Assembly (NCBI GenBank): GCA_028345195.1
Contig: JAOMCX010000001.1
Location: 105,411 to 169,410 of the forward strand
Length of the DNA: 64,000 nt
Source: Candidatus Nitrosopelagicus sp.
Lineage (GTDB): Archaea; Thermoproteota; Nitrososphaeria; Nitrososphaerales; Nitrosopumilaceae
Direction of reading: 5' to 3'
The notes below the pieces were generated by a model that worked only from the letters and a program-made list of their open reading frames with translations, ran no database searches and had not been told where the DNA came from. Below, in pieces: positions 24,466 through 33,233 of this stretch. Made by a program: the position numbers and the translations under genes. The first letter of the stretch is position 1, and each line of letters starts with the position of its first letter.

Positions 24466-25434
24466 ATGAAAATTGTTGTATCTGGTGCAATTTTGCTATT
24501 GATGTTTTCAATAATATCATTCGGAATGCCAACTTTTGTAAATGCACAATCTACTGAGTTTCCATTAACTGTATCTACTGATTATCCTGGTTATGCAGAA
24601 AACAGTGAAATAATAATTTCGGGTATAGTCAAAGAATCTTCCTTATCTGAATATCCTACTCCTATTACTTTGATGATTGTATCTCCTGATGAAAATATAG
24701 TTTCAATAAAACAACTAAATCTTGATTCAAATAATGAATTTTCTACAACATTAGTCGCTGGCGGTCCACTTTGGAAAGCTGGCGGTGATTATACTGTAAA
24801 AGCAAATTATGGTCCACAGAAAGCAGAAACCACTTTCAATTATGCAGGTGGCAGCGGCTCAATTACTGCATCACCTCCACCACCACCTGAACCAACACCT
24901 GTGCCAGAACCGGTTATTGAAGAACCAGTAGCAGTTATTGAAGAACCAGTAGCAGTTATTGAACCAGAACCAGAACCAGAACCAGAACCACAAGCACTAT
25001 GTGGTGAGGGAACTGTAATGAAAGATGGTAAATGTGTTGCAGAACAAAAAGAGGGTGGAGGATGTCTAATCGCAACTGCAGCATTTGGTTCTGAAATGGC
25101 ACCACAAGTTCAATTCTTAAGAGAAATTAGAGATAACACTGTAATGACAACACAATCCGGTACAGCATTCATGACCGGCTTCAACCAATTCTACTACTCT
25201 TTCTCACCTTATGTAGCAGATTATGAAAGAGAAAACCCAGTCTTCAAAGAAGCAGTCAAAGTTACACTAACTCCAATGTTAACATCACTAACACTACTCA
25301 ACTATGTTGAAGTTGACACTGAAGAAGAAATGTTAGGATACGGAATTAGTATAATTCTACTTAACATCGGAATGTACTTTGTAGCCCCGGCAGCAGCAAT
25401 CATTGCAATAAAGAACCGACTAAATCGCAATTAA
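24466..25434 (+). CDS. Secreted Ig-like protein with CFI-box-type C-terminal domain
   Basis: About 322 residues. A signal peptide (MKIVVSGAILLLMFSIISFG..NAQS) is followed by a ~95-residue beta domain (FPLTVSTDYPGYAENSEIII onward) like those of the PEFG proteins at 31-34 kb. A Pro/Glu low-complexity spacer (about 138-176), a short Cys pair (LCGEGTVMKDGKC) and a GGGCLIATAAFGSEMAPQVQ segment come next; the last is the CFI-box-CTERM pattern. The protein ends with a membrane helix. I use the ATG at 24466, since the TTG at 24448 lies too close to the TATA-like TAATAAATA. Likely cell-surface. Confidence 0.8.
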   Translation: MKIVVSGAILLLMFSIISFGMPTFVNAQSTEFPLTVSTDYPGYAENSEIIISGIVKESSLSEYPTPITLMIVSPDENIVSIKQLNLDSNNEFSTTLVAGGPLWKAGGDYTVKANYGPQKAETTFNYAGGSGSITASPPPPPEPTPVPEPVIEEPVAVIEEPVAVIEPEPEPEPEPQALCGEGTVMKDGKCVAEQKEGGGCLIATAAFGSEMAPQVQFLREIRDNTVMTTQSGTAFMTGFNQFYYSFSPYVADYERENPVFKEAVKVTLTPMLTSLTLLNYVEVDTEEEMLGYGISIILLNIGMYFVAPAAAIIAIKNRLNRN

Positions 25435-25463
25435 GTTATATATTCAAAGGATTGAGTATCGTT

Positions 25464-25787
25464 ATGAACATTGAATATGAAGAGTTTAACAATACAGAAG
25501 ATTTGTTGTTATATCTTTCATCTGTTGCACCACCAATGAAAAACTTCATGCCAATTAATTCTTACAAAGGATTCATTTGCTCTTTCATTCCATTAAGTCA
25601 ATCCGGTGGCGATCTATTTCTAATGTTATATGCAAAAGGTGAACTTGAAACAGGAATTCATGAATTTGATATTAAAACTCGTTCAGTTACTAAAGTTGAA
25701 GCAATTGAACGTGCAGACAAGACATACTTTATTGTGATGACACCAAAAAGAAATACAATTGCTGATAAAGCAATTGAAAACATGTAA
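25464..25787 (+). CDS. Uncharacterised 107-residue protein
   Basis: A soluble alpha/beta protein that I do not recognise. It has no Cys cluster or membrane segment. GFICSFIPLSQSGGDLFLML around the middle looks like a buried sheet. The start is placed at the ATG 25464, 26 bases after a TATA box (TTATATAT, 25435-25442), rather than the TTG at 25452. It follows the secreted protein by 29 bases but seems to have its own promoter. Confidence 0.65.
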   Translation: MNIEYEEFNNTEDLLLYLSSVAPPMKNFMPINSYKGFICSFIPLSQSGGDLFLMLYAKGELETGIHEFDIKTRSVTKVEAIERADKTYFIVMTPKRNTIADKAIENM

Positions 25788-25788
25788 A

Positions 25789-25980
25789 CTAATTTCTTTT
25801 TTTAAATTTTCCTAACTTTATCAATCCAATTAAAATACACAGAATGCTAATTAGCATTCCAACTATTCCAAACAAATAATGCCCCATAATGAATCCTGCA
25901 ATTATTGTAATTACAAATAATGCCGATCCAAAAATGAATGAAATAATTATTACGAATAAATTTGCTTTATCTAATTCCAT
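25789..25980 (-). CDS. Small two-helix membrane protein (63 aa)
   Basis: 63 residues with two hydrophobic segments (LFVIIISFIFGSALFVITII and YLFGIVGMLISILCILIGLI) joined by a short loop, and a positive C-terminus (KLGKFKKRN). No family recognised. It lies 10 bases after the radical SAM gene on the same strand, so it is probably co-transcribed with it. Confidence 0.6.
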   Translation of the reverse strand: MELDKANLFVIIISFIFGSALFVITIIAGFIMGHYLFGIVGMLISILCILIGLIKLGKFKKRN

Positions 25981-25990
25981 GAGAAAACTT

Positions 25991-27568
25991 CTAGAGTTTC
26001 TTTGTAATCATTTTTTGTGAAGAAACTGATCTACTTCTAGAGTATTTCTCAATTATTTCCTCTGGTGTTCTTCCATTGAATAGATCTTTACACAATCCTC
26101 TCAAATATCTCATAATTGCCCATGTTCCTGCTTTGAGTATTCCGTACATGAAAATCTTCATTGGTGGACCATATGTTTTATTTCTTAGTATGATGGGAAT
26201 AATGTCATTAATTACGCGTAAGTTATTCTCCCAACATCTCCAGAACAATGTAAATTGTGCTTCATTCAAGTTTCCGAAATGCATTGAATTTTTCTCACTA
26301 AAGTCTTGGTAAAGAAGTGGTGCAACCAATCCTCTAAAGTTCATTGTTCTAAAGTCATTCATCATATCGATTGTAAATTGACTGTCATCAGGTGTTTCAT
26401 CTGGCCATCCGATAATTATTGTTGCAGCTGGGAACCAATGATTATCATTTAGAATTTTTGCTCCTTCTCTAACCACACTTCCCCATTCTTCGGTAGCAAA
26501 TGGTCTTGTCTTAACACCTAGATGTTTCTTCACCATTGAAGGTGACACTGTTTCAATACCTAGATTAGTTGCAAGCCATCTGCCTGTTTCATGTTGTCTA
26601 TTAACATCTGCAATGTTTCTCATTAATTGAGGATCTGCTGCAACTGCTGAAAATGTCATATGTGTTGTACCGATAAAGTTTGCACCCATGCCTTTGAGGC
26701 CTTTCCATAAATCTGTAATTGCATCTCTATTTGGAATGAAATCTTTGTTATCACATCCATAAAGCAACATTTCATCAGAATGAAGCCAAACTGAGTCGAA
26801 TCCATAATCTAAGTTAACTTTTGCTTCTCTCTGTAATCGTTCTATTGATAGGTCTTTTTTAGAACGTTTGTTAACATCACAAAAATCACATCCTCTTCCA
26901 CATCCTCTCATTGCTTCAATTAGAGAATTAACGGTAGGTTTTGTAATTTCTGGAATGTTTTGTATATTTTTAACAAAACAATGCATTAATTCTGGTGCAT
27001 CACCTTTTTCTAAATCATGAAATAAATCTAATGCAAGTTCATCGGCTTCACCAACTACAACTGTATCAATTCCATGTACCTTCATTCTATCTGATTTCGC
27101 TAATTCCCATGCACCATTTCCTCCAACTACAACTTTGAAATCATATTTCTTTTTTAATTGAATAATTTCTGCACACATTTTTTTAAATTTCATTGCAACA
27201 TACGATAATTTTTCTGGAGCCATTGTTGTTGTAACTGGAGCCATTCCTAAAGGATCCATTACATTAATTCCAACAATTTTAGTATCTGGTCCTATAGATT
27301 TTGATAAATGCTCTGGATTTGCAACAAGAATGTCTTTTTTGTCATATCCTTGATGTAATGCACTCTCAACTCTTCTTAATCCGACCTGTGCAACTTTTGC
27401 TTCACCTGTAATCGGATCAGTTTCAACTGCTGGACAAAACACTTTATCAAAAACCCATTCTGGAAGAACTTCGTATGGACCACATGCTATGAATCCATAA
27501 AGGAAATTACCTCTATAATTTGTCATTAAACTTCTATCTGCTGTTAATACGATTCTTTTGCCAGACAA
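25991..27568 (-). CDS. B12-binding radical SAM protein
   Basis: 525 residues. The N-terminal ~200 contain a cobalamin-binding Rossmann-like region (VVVGGNGAWELA and VVVGEADELALDLF). The radical SAM cluster motif is CGRGCDFC (C-x3-C-x2-C, about residues 221-228). A long C-terminal region carries aromatic and basic segments. Length and layout resemble the archaeal lipid radical SAM enzymes (Grs cyclopentane-ring synthases and relatives), and ammonia oxidisers make ring-bearing GDGTs such as crenarchaeol, so a lipid role is possible. Other methyltransferase or maturase roles are not excluded. Confidence 0.85.
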   Translation of the reverse strand: MSGKRIVLTADRSLMTNYRGNFLYGFIACGPYEVLPEWVFDKVFCPAVETDPITGEAKVAQVGLRRVESALHQGYDKKDILVANPEHLSKSIGPDTKIVGINVMDPLGMAPVTTTMAPEKLSYVAMKFKKMCAEIIQLKKKYDFKVVVGGNGAWELAKSDRMKVHGIDTVVVGEADELALDLFHDLEKGDAPELMHCFVKNIQNIPEITKPTVNSLIEAMRGCGRGCDFCDVNKRSKKDLSIERLQREAKVNLDYGFDSVWLHSDEMLLYGCDNKDFIPNRDAITDLWKGLKGMGANFIGTTHMTFSAVAADPQLMRNIADVNRQHETGRWLATNLGIETVSPSMVKKHLGVKTRPFATEEWGSVVREGAKILNDNHWFPAATIIIGWPDETPDDSQFTIDMMNDFRTMNFRGLVAPLLYQDFSEKNSMHFGNLNEAQFTLFWRCWENNLRVINDIIPIILRNKTYGPPMKIFMYGILKAGTWAIMRYLRGLCKDLFNGRTPEEIIEKYSRSRSVSSQKMITKKL

Positions 27569-27638
27569 CTCTAACCTTTCCCTCTACCTATGATATATAT
27601 CGTTTACGAGATTTTCCAAGACCAAATCTGATAATTCT

Positions 27639-28409
27639 TTATTTTTTATTGATTTGATTTACAATTTTTGCAGCAGCTGCACCGGCTCCAATTCCATTAT
27701 CAATATTCACCACTGTTAATCCTAATGAACAACTTTGTAACATTGCTGCAAGAGCTGCAATTCCTTTTTCACCATAACCATACCCAATTGATGTTGGAAC
27801 TCCTATTATTGGAACATTTACTGTAGATGAAACTACTGATGCTAATGCACCTTCCATTCCTGCAACAACAATTATTGCATCTACTCCTGCTTTAACAAAT
27901 TCCTTCAAAACTGGGAATATTCTATGTAGTCCTGCAATTCCTACATCATAACTAGTTATACAACTACACCCCATTGACTCACACATCAATCTGGATTCTT
28001 CTGCAATTCCAATATCTGATGTACCTGCAGTGATAATTCCAATTTTTCCTTTTGTCTTTTTTAATGGTTTCTTATAAACCAAAATTGTTGTACAATTTTG
28101 TCCTACACTCACTTTCAAATCATTTTTTTTACAATAATTACATATATCCTGAAAATTTTTCTTTGGAATTCTTGAAACTACTATTGAGTTTGTTTTTTTT
28201 AGTACATTTTTTATAATTTTTTTTACTTCGGAATTCTCTTTTCTTTCTGCAAATACTACTTCTGGAACTCCTTTCCTAGCTTCTCTTCCAAGATCAATTT
28301 TAGCAAAATTTTCAATTTCTTCTATTGAATATAGTGATAATTGTTTTTTTGCTTCATTCACAGATATTTTCCCATTTTTTACTGAATCTAAAATATCTGA
28401 AACATTCAT
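27639..28409 (-). CDS. larB: Nickel-pincer cofactor biosynthesis protein LarB
   Basis: A 256-residue protein whose C-terminal two thirds resemble PurE-type carboxylases: GKIGIITAGTSDIGIAEESR (about 121-140), then VVAGMEGALASVVSS and GVPTSIGYGYGEKGIAALAAML. LarB carboxylates the pyridinium ring of NaAD in the nickel-pincer nucleotide pathway. Assignment is strengthened by LarC and LarE genes 1-3 kb away. The N-terminal helix region and DLGREARKGVPEVVFAE are typical. Confidence 0.9.
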   Translation of the reverse strand: MNVSDILDSVKNGKISVNEAKKQLSLYSIEEIENFAKIDLGREARKGVPEVVFAERKENSEVKKIIKNVLKKTNSIVVSRIPKKNFQDICNYCKKNDLKVSVGQNCTTILVYKKPLKKTKGKIGIITAGTSDIGIAEESRLMCESMGCSCITSYDVGIAGLHRIFPVLKEFVKAGVDAIIVVAGMEGALASVVSSTVNVPIIGVPTSIGYGYGEKGIAALAAMLQSCSLGLTVVNIDNGIGAGAAAAKIVNQINKK

Positions 28410-28443
28410 GGTATTCTAAAATTAACTTGCTTTAAAAAATTAT

Positions 28444-29358
28444 TTAAAATTCAACACCTGATAATGCATTTTTGACACTATCAATGCCTTTGTTAAACCA
28501 CTGTTTTTCTTCCTCGTTTAATTCTAATTCAACTATTTTTTCAACACCGTTCTTTCCAATCACTGCTGGAACCCCTATTGAGACATCTTTTTGTCCATAT
28601 TCTCCGTCTAGATTAGTTGAGACTGGAATCACTTGTTTCTTATCTTGCACTACTGATTCTATCATTGCTGATATTGCATTTCCAGGTGCATGAACTGTTG
28701 CTCCCTTTAATTTGATTACTTCTGCAGCAACATTTTTTGTCGCAGTAAAAATCTCATCAAGTTTATTCTTTTCAAGTATTGTTGGTAATGGAATTCCTGA
28801 AACTGTTGCAAATCTTGTTAGCGGTAGCATGTTTTCACCATGTTCTCCAATCACTAATGCTTTTGTTGATTCACGAGAATATCCTGTTGCTTCATGTATG
28901 AATTGTTTAAATCTTGACAAGTCCAACATTCCTCCCATTCCAAAAACTCTACTTCTATCAAATCCTGAAGTTTTGTATGCGATTTGTGCCATTGGGTCTA
29001 GTGGATTTGTTACTGGAATAATCATTGCATCATCTGCAAATTTCTTAATATTTCCAACAACATCTTTCACAACTCCTGCATTAATTTTTAATAAATCCAT
29101 TCTTGTCATACCTGGTTTTCTTCCAGCACCTGCAACTACGACGACAATTTTTGAACCTCTCATATCCTCATAATTGTTTGAACCCTTTACGTTAACGTCA
29201 ATTCCTTGTTCAGATAACATGTGGTTTAGATCCATTGCTTCGCCCTGTGGCAATCCTTCTGCAATATCTAAGAGTAAAATCTCATCATCTAGTTTTCTTA
29301 ATGCTGAAAATAATGCTGCATCTCCGCCTACTTTGCCTGCACCAATTATGGTAATCAT
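28444..29358 (-). CDS. mdh: Malate dehydrogenase
   Basis: A 304-residue NAD-dependent dehydrogenase of the lactate/malate family. The dinucleotide loop is [12 protein letters not shown] and the coenzyme-specificity Asp is in LLDIAEG. The mobile-loop substrate arginines are in [13 protein letters not shown], a further substrate-binding Arg lies near TNPLD, and the catalytic His is in IGEHGENM. The Arg-rich loop favours malate over lactate. It serves the TCA and carbon-assimilation routes. It sits between larB and larC, in the reverse orientation to larC. Confidence 0.93.
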   Translation of the reverse strand: MITIIGAGKVGGDAALFSALRKLDDEILLLDIAEGLPQGEAMDLNHMLSEQGIDVNVKGSNNYEDMRGSKIVVVVAGAGRKPGMTRMDLLKINAGVVKDVVGNIKKFADDAMIIPVTNPLDPMAQIAYKTSGFDRSRVFGMGGMLDLSRFKQFIHEATGYSRESTKALVIGEHGENMLPLTRFATVSGIPLPTILEKNKLDEIFTATKNVAAEVIKLKGATVHAPGNAISAMIESVVQDKKQVIPVSTNLDGEYGQKDVSIGVPAVIGKNGVEKIVELELNEEEKQWFNKGIDSVKNALSGVEF

Positions 29359-29446
29359 GAATGAATTTCAAAATATTGAATAATTAAATCTATGTTGGAT
29401 GCATATTTGCAAACAGATTTTTATGCATTTTTATCACTTTATCGAC

Positions 29447-30661
29447 ATGGTGCTTTTCATAGATTGTCAAGTTGCTGGGATTTCAGGTGATATGATATTA
29501 TCGTCATTAGTGGATCTTGGTGCAAATAAATCAAAAATCATCGAGGGAGTAAAAAAATCTGCAGATCTCTTAGATGGGACAACAATTAAGAAATTAGATT
29601 TTATTAAAGTTCAAAAAAATGGAAAATCCGCTACACAATTAATTTTAGAAATAGATGAAAATACACATGAAAGAAAAGGTATCGATATGAAAAAATGCAT
29701 TGAATCAGCTTCTGAGAAATTGGAATTATCAAATATTGCAAAAGAATTTGCGATAAAATCAATTAACACATTGATAATTGCAGAATCAAATGTTCATGGT
29801 GAATCTGAATCTTCAGTTCATTTTCATGAAGCAGCAAGTGTTGATACTATTGTCGATATTATTGGAACTGCTATTGCTTTAGAAGATCTAAATTTGTTTA
29901 ATGAAGAAATATCGTGTTCACCTGTTGCAATAGGTGGTGGAACTATTTCATTTTCTCATGGAACAACATCAAATCCTGCATATGCAATAACTGAAATTTT
30001 TAAAAATTCAGGAATAATTGTTAAAGGTGGTCCTGTGAATGAAGAATTAACAACTCCGACAGGTGCTAGTATTTTGGTTAATCTAGTTTCTTCATGCAAT
30101 GAATTTTTTGTAGATATGAGTATAGATTCTGTTGGTTATGGATCTGGTACAAAAGATTTTGATACATTTTCAAATGTTCTGAAATTAATTCAAGGTAAAT
30201 CTAATGAAACTCTTACAAAAGATACTGTACAAATTTTAGAAACAAATCTTGATGATGTTTCTGGTGAAGTTATTGCAAATACAATAGAAAAATTAATGGA
30301 AAATGGTGCAAAAGATGTAACCGTCAGTCATGCAATTACAAAAAAAGGTAGACCCTCACAATTAGTATCTGTAATTTGTGATTCAAATAATACAAATTCA
30401 TTATTAAAAATACTCATTAATGAAACTAGAACCTTAGGCGTACGAATTAGAAATTCACAAAGATATGTGGTACCAAGAAAAATTCTTGAATCTGTAGTTA
30501 CACTTGAAAGTCAAAATTTCACTATACATTATAAAATATCTGATTCTGAGCACTTCAAATTAGAATATGATGATGTAAAATCCATATCAAATCAATTGAG
30601 CCTATCTTTTAATAAAACAGAAGAATTGTTAAGAGAACAGATTAAGAAAAAAAATGACTGA
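29447..30661 (+). CDS. larC: Nickel-pincer cofactor biosynthesis protein LarC
   Basis: About 404 residues. It opens with FIDCQVAGISGDMILSSLVD, the LarC signature, and has VHFHEAASVDTIVDIIGTA at about 125-144 and GGGTISFSHGTTSNPA nearby. LarC is the CTP-dependent nickel insertase that completes the pincer nucleotide. I start at the ATG 29447 (MVLFIDC). A TATA-like TTTTTATG lies about 26 bases upstream, and the earlier in-frame codon at 29399 would precede it. It overlaps larE by 8 bases. Confidence 0.92.
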   Translation: MVLFIDCQVAGISGDMILSSLVDLGANKSKIIEGVKKSADLLDGTTIKKLDFIKVQKNGKSATQLILEIDENTHERKGIDMKKCIESASEKLELSNIAKEFAIKSINTLIIAESNVHGESESSVHFHEAASVDTIVDIIGTAIALEDLNLFNEEISCSPVAIGGGTISFSHGTTSNPAYAITEIFKNSGIIVKGGPVNEELTTPTGASILVNLVSSCNEFFVDMSIDSVGYGSGTKDFDTFSNVLKLIQGKSNETLTKDTVQILETNLDDVSGEVIANTIEKLMENGAKDVTVSHAITKKGRPSQLVSVICDSNNTNSLLKILINETRTLGVRIRNSQRYVVPRKILESVVTLESQNFTIHYKISDSEHFKLEYDDVKSISNQLSLSFNKTEELLREQIKKKND

Positions 30662-31457
30662 TTTGAATCAACTATTGAACTGGTTTGCTGATAAAGATAA
30701 GGTGCTAGTTTCATTATCTGGTGGTGTGGATAGTGCTCTTGTAGCATATGCTGCAAATAAAAAATTAGGTAAAAATGCAATCGCTGTAACTGCTGATTAC
30801 AAAACTCTATCTTCTGAAGAATTAGATTCTGCAAAATTAGTAGCTCGTGAAATTGGAATTACTCATCATCTAATTGAATATAGTGAATTGGAAAATGAAA
30901 ATTTTGTTCAAAATGATAACAAAAGATGTTTTTACTGTCGCGAAGAATTATCTAAAGAATTGATTAAACTCTCTAACTATCTTGGAATTGAAACAGTTGT
31001 TGATGGAACACAAAGTGATGATATGGGTGATTATAGACCTGGAATTGATGCATTACATGGAAATGGAATACGTAGTCCTTTGTTGGAAGTGAAATTTACA
31101 AAAAAACTTGTAAGAAAAATTGCTAAACAAGTAGGTCTTTCAATATATGACAAACCATCTAATTCATGTCTTGCTTCAAGAATTCCTTGGGGTCAGCGAG
31201 TTACTGCTGAAAAATTAGTAAGAATTGAATTAGCTGAAAAAATTATTAAACAAAAAACTAACATTAAACAAGTTCGCGTAAGAGATATTGATGGATTGGC
31301 AAGAATTGAAGTTGAATCAAGTCAAATTAAATTATTAGATGATGTTGTAACTAAAAATGAAATATTCTCACAATTAAAAATAATCGGTTTCTCTAATGTT
31401 GAAATTAATCCTAATGGATACGTTTCAGGAAATTTGAATATTATTCTTGAAAATTAG
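30654..31457 (+). CDS. larE: Sulfur-transfer protein LarE
   Basis: A 267-residue PP-loop ATPase: VLVSLSGGVDSALVAYAA (about 18-35), VVDGTQSDDMGDYRPG and the sulfur-donor loop NSCLASRIPWG (about 176-186). The CLAS Cys is the one sacrificed in LarE of lactobacilli. An additional CFYC pair (about 92-95) could hold, with it, an iron-sulfur cluster as in the catalytic LarE variants (inference). It converts LarB product carboxylates to thiocarboxylates and is coupled to larC by overlap. Confidence 0.92.
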   Translation: MTDLNQLLNWFADKDKVLVSLSGGVDSALVAYAANKKLGKNAIAVTADYKTLSSEELDSAKLVAREIGITHHLIEYSELENENFVQNDNKRCFYCREELSKELIKLSNYLGIETVVDGTQSDDMGDYRPGIDALHGNGIRSPLLEVKFTKKLVRKIAKQVGLSIYDKPSNSCLASRIPWGQRVTAEKLVRIELAEKIIKQKTNIKQVRVRDIDGLARIEVESSQIKLLDDVVTKNEIFSQLKIIGFSNVEINPNGYVSGNLNIILEN

Positions 31458-31576
31458 ATTCTTGGCATAATGCTTAGTCTTGACTTTGCAGACACTGCAA
31501 TTATTGAAACAATTGCTACTGCTAAGACAATCATGGCAATAGTACCGAATTCTGGAACAACATGTGTACCTACAAT
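31454..31576. repeat. 123-bp near-identical repeat, first copy
   Basis: Bases 31454-31576 match 32358-32480 at 120 of 123 positions by direct comparison. They encode the PEFG sorting tails of two adjacent surface protein genes, whereas the rest of the two genes has diverged widely, which points to gene conversion or strong constraint. Confidence 0.9.
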
Positions 31577-32290
31577 CTCAACTTTTGTGTCGCCATCTTT
31601 TACTGGTATGTTTATTGAACGAAATTCACTTCCCGCTTCTATTTTCTTGAAATCTGTTTGTATAGGAATTACTGAATTTCCTTCATACATTAAAACTATA
31701 AAATCTATATCTTGTCCGTTATTATCCATAGAATCAATACTGTCTCTTGGTAAATTAATATTCAAATTTCCATCTGAACTAGTTGAAATATTAATTTCTA
31801 ATGAAAGATTTTTTTGATTCAGATTCATTGATGATATAATTCCACCTTTCATTGTATATTGAACATCGAATGTACCTCCTTCTGGAATTTTAACTTCATA
31901 ATTTGATGTAAATTCTCCTGATGTATTTTTGAAAAATTCTATATTCAATTCAGTAGATTCGCCACCATAATCTGCATTGATTGTAACTGTTCCTTCATTC
32001 TTCCATTGTGGTCCTGCAGCAGTAAATGTATCTGTAAATTTACCATCTTGTGAAACTTTAACCTGTGATACTTGTATCAAATTTTTTTCAAAAAATATTT
32101 GTAAAGTTACAGGCATTCCTGGAATAACTTTTTCAATTTTCCCTGTAATTGTAATCACGTCGCCTTCTTGGTATGCTGTATTATCCGCTGTTAGTGTAAT
32201 CTTTTGTGCCCCAAGTGTTTCTTCTTGTCCAAATGCAATAGGCATAGTTAGTATAACTGATAAAATTACAAATAAACTAATTTTCTGCAT
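31454..32290 (-). CDS. PEFG-CTERM surface protein with Ig-like domain (copy 1)
   Basis: 278 residues: a signal peptide (ending about AFGQ), an Ig-like domain (ITLTADNTAYQEGDVITITG to about residue 120), a second beta region, and a C-terminal sorting signal PEFGTIAMIVLAVAIVSIIA then a basic tail. The PEFG motif marks archaeosortase-processed surface proteins of Thaumarchaeota, which are cleaved and lipid-anchored. Its 3' 123 bp are nearly identical to the next gene's. It converges on larE with a 4-base overlap. Confidence 0.88.
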   Translation of the reverse strand: MQKISLFVILSVILTMPIAFGQEETLGAQKITLTADNTAYQEGDVITITGKIEKVIPGMPVTLQIFFEKNLIQVSQVKVSQDGKFTDTFTAAGPQWKNEGTVTINADYGGESTELNIEFFKNTSGEFTSNYEVKIPEGGTFDVQYTMKGGIISSMNLNQKNLSLEINISTSSDGNLNINLPRDSIDSMDNNGQDIDFIVLMYEGNSVIPIQTDFKKIEAGSEFRSINIPVKDGDTKVEIVGTHVVPEFGTIAMIVLAVAIVSIIAVSAKSRLSIMPRI

Positions 32291-32357
32291 TACTCAAGTC
32301 TAATAACATTCTATATCTCTTTTACTGAAAAATAAAAAAAGGAAAAAAGATGAGAAT

Positions 32358-32480
32358 TTAGATTCTTGGCATAATGCTTAGTCTTGACTTTGCAGAGACT
32401 GCAATTATTGAAACAATTGCTACTGCTAAGACAATCATGGCAATAGTACCAAATTCTGGAACAACATGTGTGCCTACAAT
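32358..32480. repeat. 123-bp near-identical repeat, second copy
   Basis: The partner of 31454-31576, in direct orientation with an offset of 904 bp. Recombination between the two would fuse the two surface protein genes into one. Confidence 0.9.
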
Positions 32481-33176
32481 TTCGATATCAGTTGTTGTTG
32501 AATCAAATGGAATCATTAGTTTATTTCCCATTTGATATGCATCATCACTTTCTTCACCGTTAACTAGAACGAAGAATGAACCATCGTTAAATGGTGTAAT
32601 GATATCTTCTGAAAGTGTAATGGTTAATTCACCATTATCATCTGCCATGTGGATTGAGACTAGTAAAGAATCATCGTTTGTTGCAGTAATACTTTCAACC
32701 ATTCCTCCACTTATGTTATAGTCGAGTTGTTTGGTAAAGTCAGCTGCTTCATGATGTTCTTCTTCATGACCACTGTGGCTTGGAGCTTGTTTTGCAAGTC
32801 CGCCTTCCAAGGTTACAACAATTACATCGTTGATGCCTGCATCACCGTATGTTGCTTTAATTTTGTATTCGCCGTCATATTTCATCAAAGGACTTGCAGT
32901 GTTGACACTAAGTGAGAAACTTCCATCTGAAGAAGGAGTAAGTTGTTCAATTGTTACTACTCCTGTAGATCCTGTTACGATTACTGTGACAGGTGTTCCA
33001 TCTCTCATGTTTCCAACTTGACCAGTTATCTCAATTGTAGAGTTGTGATCAAAGTTAACACCGTTAGACTCTATTTCTAGAGGTATCGGTGTATCTTCTG
33101 CAAAAGCCTGTGAAGCGGCTCCCATACTTCCTACTGCCATAACGGCCATCAAAAGTACGATAGATTGAACGTTCAT
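32358..33176 (-). CDS. PEFG-CTERM surface protein with Ig-like domain (copy 2)
   Basis: 272 residues with the same plan as copy 1: a signal peptide ending AFAE, an Ig-like domain (VNFDHNSTIEITGQVGNMRD onward), a His-rich spacer (SHSGHEEEHHEAAD, about 133-146) that could bind metal, a beta region and the PEFGTIAMIVLAV sorting tail. The C-terminal 38 residues are identical in copy 1. U-rich sequence follows the stop. Expected to be anchored at the cell surface. Confidence 0.88.
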   Translation of the reverse strand: MNVQSIVLLMAVMAVGSMGAASQAFAEDTPIPLEIESNGVNFDHNSTIEITGQVGNMRDGTPVTVIVTGSTGVVTIEQLTPSSDGSFSLSVNTASPLMKYDGEYKIKATYGDAGINDVIVVTLEGGLAKQAPSHSGHEEEHHEAADFTKQLDYNISGGMVESITATNDDSLLVSIHMADDNGELTITLSEDIITPFNDGSFFVLVNGEESDDAYQMGNKLMIPFDSTTTDIEIVGTHVVPEFGTIAMIVLAVAIVSIIAVSAKSRLSIMPRI

Positions 33177-33233
33177 CTTGAAAATTGTTTTTTTTGCTGA
33201 TTATTTATGTATATTCGAACTTTTATCTCTGAA

